Shown here piece by piece: positions 7,936-15,308 of a DNA stretch of 64,000 nt. The notes under the pieces are model-generated. The model was not told the origin of the DNA, searched no databases, and worked only from the letters and a program-made list of their open reading frames with translations. The stretch is from Pseudoalteromonas sp049257235 (lineage in GTDB: Bacteria; Pseudomonadota; Gammaproteobacteria; Enterobacterales; Alteromonadaceae): assembly GCF_049257235.1 (NCBI RefSeq), contig NZ_JBMMUF010000002.1:186001-250000 (forward strand). Direction: 5' to 3'. Within the stretch, counting starts at the first letter, position 1. Every line of letters starts with the position of its first letter. Both the position numbers and the translations under genes were made by a program.

Positions 7936-10395
7936 ATGAGCTATCAGGTTCTTGCCAGAAAATGGCGACCGCAAACCTTTCACCAATTAGTTGGTCAAGA
8001 ACACGTAAAACAAGCGTTGGTAAATGCATTAAACGAACAACGTTTGCACCACGCATACTTGTTTACGGGCACTCGCGGAGTTGGTAAAACAACCATTGCG
8101 CGTATTTTTGCTAAGAGCCTGAATTGCGATCAAGGTATTTCTGCCCAACCGTGTGGCCAGTGCGCCACCTGTTTAGATATTGAAGCAGGCAAGTACATTG
8201 ATCTTATTGAAATTGACGCAGCATCTCGCACCAAGGTAGAGGATACTCGCGAAATTCTTGATAACGTGCAATACGCGCCAACGCGTGGTCAGTTTAAAGT
8301 GTATCTCATAGATGAAGTACACATGCTCTCCAAGCACAGTTTTAACGCGTTGCTAAAAACATTGGAAGAGCCGCCTGAGCACGTAAAGTTCTTGCTGGCG
8401 ACCACAGATCCGCAAAAGCTACCAGTCACTATATTGTCTCGTTGTTTACAGTTTAATCTCAGTGCTTTATCGGTTAATCAAATAAGTACCCAGTTAGAAA
8501 ATATACTGGGCCAAGAACACATTCACTATGAACCATCTGCGCTTGAAGTGCTTGCTAAAGCGGCTGACGGCAGTATGCGTGATGCGCTAAGCCTTACCGA
8601 CCAAGCGATTGCGCAAACCAATGCACAATTAAATGAGCCAACGGTTAAAGATATGCTTGGCCTTATGGATGTGCGTTTCGCGCAGCAGTTATTGAGTGCG
8701 GTTTTGTTACAAGATGGCGAAGAGTTAATGCAGCAAACACGCAGTTTAGCGACTCGTAATCCGAACTACCTTGCCGTGCTTGATGATTTATTGAACCTCA
8801 CTCACAGCATTCAACTTACTCAGCTCGTACCTAGTGCCGCTGCTTTGAGTGAGCGTGACTGTGACTATGTAAAAGAAGTTGCTCAAAGTGCGAAGCCACA
8901 ACATATTCACTTGATATATCAATTACTGCTCAGTGGTAAACGTGATTTACAATGGGCTAGCTCAGCACACATTGGTTTTGAAATGCTGATGCTTCGCTTA
9001 TTGGCATTTGAACCAGTGAGTGAGCAAACATCAGCGCCAGCAACGCCTATGGCCTCTGCGAATGAGCGCTCACAAGAGCGCGCTGCAAATTTGCGTGCGA
9101 TGTTAGCGCGAAATAACAACGCGCTGTCTGAGCAGGGTGCACAGACCCAGGAGCCAGCCCAATCTTTGCAACAAACGTCTGACGTGCCTGCGCAATCTAA
9201 GGATGAGGCACCAGAGCCCAAAATAGCATACGCCCCCATCGACGAGCCACAACCACAATTGGTCACCATAGAAGAGACTTTGCGCGATATGGATGCCGAG
9301 TCTCAAGCACAGCAAACATCTGCATCTGAGCAAGGTGAACAAGAAGCCGCTGTGCAATTTGACGCTGTTATGCGCCAAGCTCAGGACTTGGGTTATGAGC
9401 AGGGCACCCAGCACGTGGCAAGTGAAAGCCAGCCAAGTGCAGCTGAAGAACTGAGTCAAACTAATGAGCACGTGAGTGTTGAAGAGCCTCTTGAGGTTGA
9501 TAGTAGCCTTGCCCCAGCGCAACAACTCGATGAGTTGGAGCGGCAAACCCAATCTGCTATCGCGCGAATTTTGCAAAATCGTAAGTTAGGCACAGCGAGT
9601 AAACCGAGTCAGCCTAGTGGTGAACCAAAAAAGACGCAGGCCCGAGGTGAGCGGGCCGAACTAAGCGCACCGCAAAGCCAGCAACACGCTCAAGCAAAAC
9701 CAGAGTTAGCACTTGTTGATGAGGCGTATGAGCTTTCAGCCGAGCCTGCCCCCGAGCCTTCTGGCGGGCCTTCAGCCGAGCCGCTGAACCAGCCTGCTGC
9801 GACTTCGCAAGCCGTTCGGCAGATGCCAAGTAAACAGCGTAGCATGAGCCCCGCTGAGCGATTGTTAGAGCGTCATCAGCCTGATCCGCAAAAGCTTGCA
9901 CCGGAGCTGTTAGTGCAACTTGAGGCGCCAACAACCAGCGAAGTTGCCAAAGAGCCAGAGCTAAATATTCCTGTGCCACAGGGGTTTGTTAGCCCTGTGA
10001 GTGAGATTAAATTTGCCCACCAACAAGATGCATGGGCGAAATTGATAGAAGATATGAATTTAGGCGGGCGTACACGCCAATTTGCACTGCACAGTATGTT
10101 CAAACAAGAACCAGGTAATGTGCATTTAGCAGTGCACCAAGAGCAACAACACCTTGATGGTGCTGCACTCAGAGATAGAATTGCTGAGTGTCTATCAGAA
10201 CAATTAGGTGAGCCAATTACTCTGCATGTTGATTTTGTAACGCAAGTCGAGAATACGCCGTACTTAATCCAACAGCAAATTGACCAGTTACGTTTATCTC
10301 AAGCAGTACAAGCGGTGAACGATGATGCCAATGTACAGCGATTAACGGCGCAATTTTCAGCAATCCTTGATGAAAACTCGGTGCAGCCATTGTAA
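7936..10395 (+). CDS. dnaX: DNA polymerase III subunits tau and gamma
   Basis: 819 residues, longer than E. coli tau (643) because of a low-complexity Gln/Glu/Pro-rich linker (~residues 370-690). Order: AAA+ clamp-loader domain with Walker A GTRGVGKT (45-52), zinc cysteines C64, C73, C76 and C79, Walker B LIDEVH, SRC motif; clamp-loader collar domain; linker; C-terminal tau domain (~690-819) that contacts the alpha subunit and DnaB. It loads the sliding clamp and tethers polymerase cores. A -1 frameshift cassette at 9627-9657 should also yield a 571-residue gamma form. Downstream is ybaB, as in E. coli. Confidence 0.96.
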   Translation: MSYQVLARKWRPQTFHQLVGQEHVKQALVNALNEQRLHHAYLFTGTRGVGKTTIARIFAKSLNCDQGISAQPCGQCATCLDIEAGKYIDLIEIDAASRTKVEDTREILDNVQYAPTRGQFKVYLIDEVHMLSKHSFNALLKTLEEPPEHVKFLLATTDPQKLPVTILSRCLQFNLSALSVNQISTQLENILGQEHIHYEPSALEVLAKAADGSMRDALSLTDQAIAQTNAQLNEPTVKDMLGLMDVRFAQQLLSAVLLQDGEELMQQTRSLATRNPNYLAVLDDLLNLTHSIQLTQLVPSAAALSERDCDYVKEVAQSAKPQHIHLIYQLLLSGKRDLQWASSAHIGFEMLMLRLLAFEPVSEQTSAPATPMASANERSQERAANLRAMLARNNNALSEQGAQTQEPAQSLQQTSDVPAQSKDEAPEPKIAYAPIDEPQPQLVTIEETLRDMDAESQAQQTSASEQGEQEAAVQFDAVMRQAQDLGYEQGTQHVASESQPSAAEELSQTNEHVSVEEPLEVDSSLAPAQQLDELERQTQSAIARILQNRKLGTASKPSQPSGEPKKTQARGERAELSAPQSQQHAQAKPELALVDEAYELSAEPAPEPSGGPSAEPLNQPAATSQAVRQMPSKQRSMSPAERLLERHQPDPQKLAPELLVQLEAPTTSEVAKEPELNIPVPQGFVSPVSEIKFAHQQDAWAKLIEDMNLGGRTRQFALHSMFKQEPGNVHLAVHQEQQHLDGAALRDRIAECLSEQLGEPITLHVDFVTQVENTPYLIQQQIDQLRLSQAVQAVNDDANVQRLTAQFSAILDENSVQPL
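9627..9657 (+). other. programmed -1 ribosomal frameshift site of dnaX
   Basis: The slippery heptamer A AAA AAG (9627-9633) is in the correct phase of the dnaX frame. After a 5-base spacer there is an all-GC 6-bp hairpin GGCCCG / CGGGCC (9639-9644 / 9652-9657). Read in -1 after AAG, the codons are GAC GCA GGC CCG AGG TGA, so translation stops at 9648-9650 after five extra residues. GGTGA at 9619-9623 could act as the upstream Shine-Dalgarno-like stimulator. Heptamer, spacing, hairpin and early -1 stop match the E. coli dnaX arrangement. Confidence 0.85.
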
Positions 10396-10451
10396 TTTTT
10401 CCTCGCTGGCCTTATCTTTGCCAGCATAGATTTAAATGAAGAGAGAACACT

Positions 10452-10778
10452 ATGTTTAAAGGTGGAATGGGCAACATGATGAAGCAAGCGCAGCAAATGC
10501 AAGAGCGCATGCAAAAAGCCCAAGAAGATATCGCTAACTTAGAAGTGACAGGCGAAGCTGGTGCAGGACTTGTTAAAGTAACCATGCTAGGTAGCCACAA
10601 TGTACGTCGTGTAGAGCTTGATGAGAGCTTGATGGAAGACGACAAAGACATGATTGAAGATCTATTGGCTGCCGCGTGCAACGACGCAGTGCGCCGTGTC
10701 GCTGAAGAAAGCCAGAAGAAAATGGCTGAAGTGACAGGTGGTATGAACTTACCTCCTGGCTTCAAAATGCCGTTCTAA
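10452..10778 (+). CDS. ybaB: YbaB/EbfC family nucleoid-associated protein
   Basis: 108 residues, the family's usual length. It opens with a Gly/Met/Gln-rich segment (MFKGGMGNMMKQAQQMQERM) followed by alternating helix and strand and ends with GGMNLPPGFKMPF, both hallmarks of YbaB. The protein forms tweezer-like dimers that bind DNA. It follows dnaX by 56 bases, probably the same transcript, and has a strong terminator after it. That terminator separates it from recR, unlike the tighter E. coli arrangement. Confidence 0.95.
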   Translation: MFKGGMGNMMKQAQQMQERMQKAQEDIANLEVTGEAGAGLVKVTMLGSHNVRRVELDESLMEDDKDMIEDLLAAACNDAVRRVAEESQKKMAEVTGGMNLPPGFKMPF

Positions 10779-10793
10779 TATAGAATCCTTTTA

Positions 10794-10821
10794 AAATAGC
10801 GCCTAATGGCGCTATTTTTTT
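10794..10821 (+). terminator. intrinsic terminator after ybaB
   Basis: Perfect 10-bp stem AAATAGCGCC / GGCGCTATTT, loop TAAT, followed by a run of Ts, 15 bases after the ybaB stop. Confidence 0.92.
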
Positions 10822-10886
10822 GCCTGCAATTTAAAGCTTCACGCTTTGCATTCAACATACGTTGCACACTCTTTAGCGCCATGCCC

Positions 10887-11045
10887 TTAGTTCAATAAAT
10901 TAAAATACGAGTTCTCATCTAAATGTTGGGTGACGCATAAATATTGGGTTAAAAAATCCAACTCAATGTCATCAACCTCAGATCCAATGGCTAAAAACAT
11001 CACACCCTTATACTTTTTCTGATAGTTTTGATACCTTATCGTCAA
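10887..11045 (-). pseudogene. possible remnant or small ORF in the ybaB-recR gap
   Basis: The 315-base gap between ybaB and recR holds, besides the ybaB terminator, a reverse-strand open stretch from 11045 (TTG) to a stop at 10887-10889. From an internal ATG at 10998-11000 it would encode 37 residues (ends HLDENSYFNLLN); AAGG lies just upstream but is too close for a good ribosome-binding site. Composition looks protein-like (many D/E/L/Y/F), which suggests either a very small gene or the tail of a decayed gene. I do not recognise it. A short inverted repeat (GCGCTG / CAGCGC, 11055-11072) lies between it and recR. Confidence 0.2.
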
Positions 11046-11093
11046 TTATGGTGAGCGCTGAATTAACAGCGCCATATCTTTATCGGAATTTTC

Positions 11094-11702
11094 ATGCAGT
11101 TATCGCCAAAACTTACGCAACTTGTTGATGCTTTGCGCTGTCTTCCTGGCATTGGGCCAAAGTCGGCACAACGTATCGCGTTTCACCTTCTTGAGCGTGA
11201 CAGAGAAGGGGGCTCGCAATTAGGTGATGCACTCACGCAAGCTATGGCTGATATTGGCCATTGTAATAGCTGTCGTACGTTCACTGAATTAGAACAGTGT
11301 GAATTGTGCGGCAATATTAAACGCCAAGACTCGGGATTGTTGTGCGTGGTTGAATCACCAACCGATGTGTTAGCTGTGGAGCAAACAGGGCATTATCAAG
11401 GCTTGTATTTTGTGCTCATGGGGCATTTATCACCACTTGATGGCATTGGTCCAAATGAGATTGGCCTCGATGTGCTCGAGAAAAAGTTAGCCGCAGGCGA
11501 CATTAATGAAGTAATTTTGGCAACCAATCCCACCGTTGAAGGCGAGACTACCGCCCACTATATTGCGCAATTGTGTAAGCAATACAATGTAGGTGCGTCG
11601 CGTATCGCTCACGGTGTGCCGGTCGGTGGTGAGCTTGATTTGGTTGATGGCATGACGTTATCTCACGCCTTTAACGGTCGCAAGCAGGTCACGTACGACT
11701 AA
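11094..11702 (+). CDS. recR: recombination mediator RecR
   Basis: 202 residues (family ~198-201). An N-terminal helix-hairpin-helix (LRCLPGIGPKSAQRIAFHLL), a zinc finger with C57, C60, C69 and C72, a Toprim domain (residues ~80-175) and the C-terminal Walker B-like end are in order. With RecF and RecO it loads RecA onto SSB-coated gaps. The start ATG at 11094 has a weak CGGAA ribosome-binding site. It appears to have its own promoter because ybaB is closed by a terminator; a terminator also follows recR. Confidence 0.97.
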   Translation: MQLSPKLTQLVDALRCLPGIGPKSAQRIAFHLLERDREGGSQLGDALTQAMADIGHCNSCRTFTELEQCELCGNIKRQDSGLLCVVESPTDVLAVEQTGHYQGLYFVLMGHLSPLDGIGPNEIGLDVLEKKLAAGDINEVILATNPTVEGETTAHYIAQLCKQYNVGASRIAHGVPVGGELDLVDGMTLSHAFNGRKQVTYD

Positions 11703-11738
11703 TACAATTGTTATAAACTGCTCTAAAATCCAGCAAAG

Positions 11739-11760
11739 AAGCGCCTTTTGGCGCTTTTTT
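11739..11760 (+). terminator. intrinsic terminator of recR
   Basis: Stem AAGCGCC / GGCGCTT with loop TTTT and a run of six Ts, 37 bases after recR. Confidence 0.9.
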
Positions 11761-11772
11761 CGTTTTTGTACT

Positions 11773-11800
11773 CTTGAATCTCAGAACCCTCACCCCATAT
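11773..11800 (+). promoter_or_regulatory. sigma32 heat-shock promoter of htpG
   Basis: CTTGAA (11773-11778), 14 bases, then CCCCATAT (11793-11800) matches the sigma32 consensus CTTGAAA-N13-14-CCCCATNT almost perfectly. It lies 60 bases upstream of htpG, a classical sigma32 gene, so heat-shock control is well supported. Confidence 0.88.
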
Positions 11801-11860
11801 ACAAAACATACTTGTTCTTGCACCCTCGTTGGGTGAACCTGTTTGCTAACGGAGAGAGAA

Positions 11861-13777
11861 ATGACAGCAACATCAGAAAAAGAAACGCTCGGCTTTCAAA
11901 CCGAAGTAAAGCAACTGCTTAACTTAATGATCCACTCTTTGTATTCAAACAAAGAGATTTTCCTTCGCGAGCTAGTGTCAAACGCATCTGATGCAGCAGA
12001 CAAATTACGCTTTTTAGCACTTGAAAACGGTGACCTGTATGAGGGCGACGCCGAGCTTAAAGTGCGTATTAGTGCTGATAAAGACAAAGGCACTGTGACA
12101 ATTTCTGATAATGGTATCGGTATGACGCGTGATGAAGTGATCAGTGCGTTAGGTACGATTGCTAAATCAGGCACAGCAGAGTTTTTCAAAAACTTAACAG
12201 GCGATCAAGCGAAAGATTCGCAACTAATTGGCCAGTTTGGTGTGGGTTTCTACTCAGCGTTTATCGTTGCCGACAAGGTAACTGTACGTACACGCAAAGC
12301 GGGACACAGCCAAGCAGTTGAATGGGAATCACACGGCGAGGGTGAATATACCCTAGCTGAAATCGATAAAACCAGTCGCGGCACTGAGATCATTTTGCAC
12401 TTACGCGATGATGAAAAAGAGTTCTTAGAGGACTATCGTCTACGCGGCATCGTTAACAAGTATTCAGATCATATTTCCATCCCAGTGGAAATGTTCCGCG
12501 AGCCAGTGCCTGAATCAGAAGGCCCAGATGGTGAGAAAATTGAGGCACAACCAGGCCAGTGGGAAGCAATTAACAAAGCTGAGGCGCTATGGACGCGCGA
12601 TAAGAGTGAAATCAGCGACGAAGAATATCAAGAGTTCTACAAGCATGTGGGTCATGATTGGGAAGAACCACTCACGTGGGCACACAACAAGGTGGAAGGT
12701 AAAACTGAGTACACCAGCTTGCTATATATCCCTAAGCGCGCACCATTTGACTTATACAACCGTGATCGCCAAAGTGGCTTGAAGTTATATGTGCAGCGCG
12801 TATTCATCATGGATGACGCTGAGCAGTTCATGCCAAGCTATTTGCGTTTTGTAAAAGGCTTATTGGACTCAAACGATCTGCCGCTGAACGTGTCACGTGA
12901 AATCTTGCAAGATAACAAAATCACTCAAACTATTCGCAAAGGCTGTACATCTCGTGTGTTAAAAATGCTTGAGCGTATGGGTAAGAACAAGCCAGAAGAA
13001 TATCAAACATTCTGGAATGAATTTGGTAGCGTAATCAAAGAAGGCCCAGCAGAAGATATGGCAAACAAAGAAGCCATTGCTAAATTGCTGCGCTTTGCAT
13101 CAACACATACCGATGAGGCCACACAAAATGTATCGCTGGAGCAATACATTGAGCGTATGAGCGAAGGCCAAGACAAAATTTACTACGTGGTAGCGGATAG
13201 CTTTGAAGCCGCGAAGAACTCGCCACACCTTGAGATCTTCCGCAAAAAAGGTATCGAAGTGTTGTTGCTGAGCGACCGCGTTGATGAGTGGATGATGAGT
13301 CACCTTACTGAATTCCAAGACAAGCAATTACAGTCAATTACGCGCGGTGATTTAGACTTGGGCGACCTGGATGACGAAGAAAGCAAAAAGGCGCAAGAAG
13401 AGTCTGAAAAAGAAGTAGAAGGTTTGCTTGAGCGCATCAAAACTGCACTTGGCGATAAAGTGAAGGAAGTACGCTTTACCCATCGTTTAACTGACTCTCC
13501 AGCGTGTGTGGTAGCTGACGAGCATGACATGAGTTCACAGATGATCAAGCTGATGGAGTCTGTTGGTCAAAAGGCGCCAGAAACTAAGCCGGTATTTGAG
13601 CTAAACCCAGAGCATCAATTGGTGAAGCACTTGAATCATGAGCAAGACGAAGACAAATTCACTCAGTGGTCAGAAGTATTGCTAGACCAAGCCTTACTTG
13701 CTGAGCGTGGTAGCTTGAAAGACCCTGCAGGTTTCGTAGCACGATTAAATAAGCTGATGCTGGATTTAAGTAAGTAG
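11861..13777 (+). CDS. htpG: HtpG, bacterial Hsp90 chaperone
   Basis: 638 residues. The GHKL ATPase domain comes first (LVSNASDAADKLR, DNGIGMT, QFGVGFYSAF), then the middle domain with the catalytic-loop segment NVSREILQDN, and a C-terminal dimerisation domain. There is no eukaryotic charged linker. It is a cytosolic ATP-dependent chaperone. The ATG at 11861 follows GGAGAGAGA at 11851-11859; an in-frame start at 11843 is rejected since it lies upstream of this ribosome-binding site. A sigma32 promoter precedes it and a terminator follows. Confidence 0.97.
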   Translation: MTATSEKETLGFQTEVKQLLNLMIHSLYSNKEIFLRELVSNASDAADKLRFLALENGDLYEGDAELKVRISADKDKGTVTISDNGIGMTRDEVISALGTIAKSGTAEFFKNLTGDQAKDSQLIGQFGVGFYSAFIVADKVTVRTRKAGHSQAVEWESHGEGEYTLAEIDKTSRGTEIILHLRDDEKEFLEDYRLRGIVNKYSDHISIPVEMFREPVPESEGPDGEKIEAQPGQWEAINKAEALWTRDKSEISDEEYQEFYKHVGHDWEEPLTWAHNKVEGKTEYTSLLYIPKRAPFDLYNRDRQSGLKLYVQRVFIMDDAEQFMPSYLRFVKGLLDSNDLPLNVSREILQDNKITQTIRKGCTSRVLKMLERMGKNKPEEYQTFWNEFGSVIKEGPAEDMANKEAIAKLLRFASTHTDEATQNVSLEQYIERMSEGQDKIYYVVADSFEAAKNSPHLEIFRKKGIEVLLLSDRVDEWMMSHLTEFQDKQLQSITRGDLDLGDLDDEESKKAQEESEKEVEGLLERIKTALGDKVKEVRFTHRLTDSPACVVADEHDMSSQMIKLMESVGQKAPETKPVFELNPEHQLVKHLNHEQDEDKFTQWSEVLLDQALLAERGSLKDPAGFVARLNKLMLDLSK

Positions 13778-13798
13778 TAATCAACCAACCCAACGTTG

Positions 13799-13827
13799 AG
13801 CCCGAGCTAAGTACTCGGGCTTTTTTT
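13799..13827 (+). terminator. intrinsic terminator of htpG
   Basis: Stem GCCCGAG / CTCGGGC with a 7-base loop and seven Ts, 22 bases after the htpG stop. Confidence 0.92.
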
Positions 13828-13915
13828 ATGTAGCCACATGCAAAATTAACTTTTTCGCATATTGTCCTCGATTGAAATTTTGGTCTAACCTTTATAGGTT
13901 ATATTTCAATGTACA

Positions 13916-15250
13916 ATGCGTCGAATGTCTTTTTATGATATTTCATTAAAAACAAAAGTTTATCTGTTTTTTGCCGCAATTATAGTGATGAATACTGTTA
14001 ACTTCGGCATCATTTATTACCTGAAAAACGAGTCTGTAAAAGACTATGTTGTTTTTAAAGAGGTCAATGAGGTTTTAACTTTAAACGGGCAGTTGCTCGT
14101 GCACATCGTTGACGCCGAAACGGGTCAGCGAGGGTTTATCCTCACTTCTAAGTCTTCATATTTAGAGCCATATTATGATGGCATCAAGCAAGCCAGCCAC
14201 ACGCTTTCAGTGTTAAAAGCAAAATCTGTCGATGATCAAATTCAACTGCAAAGGCTTAATCAGTTGCAAGAGCTGATGATGGAAAAGTTTGCAGAGCTAC
14301 ATTTGACCATTGAGCTTCATCGGACAGGAAAGTCTCAACAAGCGCTAGAGATAATAAATAGTGACAAAGGCAAACTGTTGATGGACGACATCAGGGAGAA
14401 AGTTACGCAGTATGCGGCATATGAAGATAACACTCTTGAGCAAAGGCGCAATGAGTTAAATACATTGTTGCAGTTGGCTCAAAAGGTATTCATTGCAGAG
14501 ACACTGATGTTTCTGATTGCCGTATTAATCGTCGCAATGGTGATATCCAAGACCATCATTGATCCAATTAGGGCCTTGTATCAATCAGCAAAAACGTTTG
14601 AAGAGGAAAATACGTTCACTCCAGTTGATATCAATGGCAAAGACGAAATAGGCACATTAGCTCATGCCTTTAACAGTATGGCGAACAAGATGTTGTGCCG
14701 GGTGACAGACCTAAATGAGCTTAACCTTCAAGCGCAAAAGGAGCGAGATCAGGCGCGCTTAGACTCGTTGATAGACCCCTTAACTGGCTTGTTTAATCGT
14801 CGTGTATTCGCGGTTGAATTTGAAAAACTTGTTGATTCATCAAAGCGCTACGGTCATGAGCTCTCAGTGATGATGTTTGATGTAGACTTTTTTAAGGAAA
14901 TTAACGACAACCTAGGTCATAGCACTGGCGATAAGGTGTTGGCTGCAATAGGGAATGTCGTCAAGGATAGGGTACGAGGGAGTGATCTGGCAATTCGTTA
15001 CGGAGGCGACGAATTTGTTGTTGTTCTGAGCCACACCGGTTACAGCGATTGCGTCGCAAAAGCTGAGTCGTTAAGACAGAGCATTGCTGCATTGGAGATA
15101 CCTGAGCTTGGTGCTGAAAATATCACCATCAGTGTCGGTGTAGCGTCTTATGATGCAACAGAAGATACACCGCTGACTTTACTAGACAAAGCGGATAATG
15201 CCCTTTATTTGGCAAAACGCGAAGGGCGAAATTGCGTGCGTTGTGCATGA
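13916..15250 (+). CDS. membrane diguanylate cyclase, CHASE3-HAMP-GGDEF
   Basis: 444 residues. An N-terminal membrane helix (~12-33) is followed by a periplasmic CHASE3-type domain (DAETGQRGFILT is characteristic), a second helix (~190-212), HAMP (~213-265, with IIDPIRALY), and a GGDEF domain beginning DPLTGLFNRR. The active motif GGDEF is intact at ~363-367 and an inhibitory I-site RGSD lies five residues before it, so the enzyme is probably active and product-inhibited. It would make cyclic-di-GMP in response to a periplasmic signal. The start is uncertain (13916 or the ATG nine bases later); no clear ribosome-binding site is seen. The gene stands alone and converges on the glycosidase. Confidence 0.93.
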   Translation: MRRMSFYDISLKTKVYLFFAAIIVMNTVNFGIIYYLKNESVKDYVVFKEVNEVLTLNGQLLVHIVDAETGQRGFILTSKSSYLEPYYDGIKQASHTLSVLKAKSVDDQIQLQRLNQLQELMMEKFAELHLTIELHRTGKSQQALEIINSDKGKLLMDDIREKVTQYAAYEDNTLEQRRNELNTLLQLAQKVFIAETLMFLIAVLIVAMVISKTIIDPIRALYQSAKTFEEENTFTPVDINGKDEIGTLAHAFNSMANKMLCRVTDLNELNLQAQKERDQARLDSLIDPLTGLFNRRVFAVEFEKLVDSSKRYGHELSVMMFDVDFFKEINDNLGHSTGDKVLAAIGNVVKDRVRGSDLAIRYGGDEFVVVLSHTGYSDCVAKAESLRQSIAALEIPELGAENITISVGVASYDATEDTPLTLLDKADNALYLAKREGRNCVRCA

Positions 15251-15275
15251 ATATTTGCACAGTTTGAGGTAAAAG

Positions 15276-15302
15276 AGCGCGTACCACGCAGTGATACGCG
15301 CT
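15276..15302. terminator. hairpin between convergent genes
   Basis: AGCGCGTA / TACGCGCT (8 bp, 11-base loop) lies between the cyclase stop and the convergent glycosidase stop, with no clear T-run on either side. It may serve both genes. Confidence 0.45.
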
Positions 15303-15308
15303 TAATAG

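Noticed and set aside
9103..9979. Long reverse-strand ORFs inside dnaX (157 and 121 codons)
   Set aside because: They are antisense to the repetitive, biased codons of the dnaX linker and have no ribosome-binding site or recognisable product.
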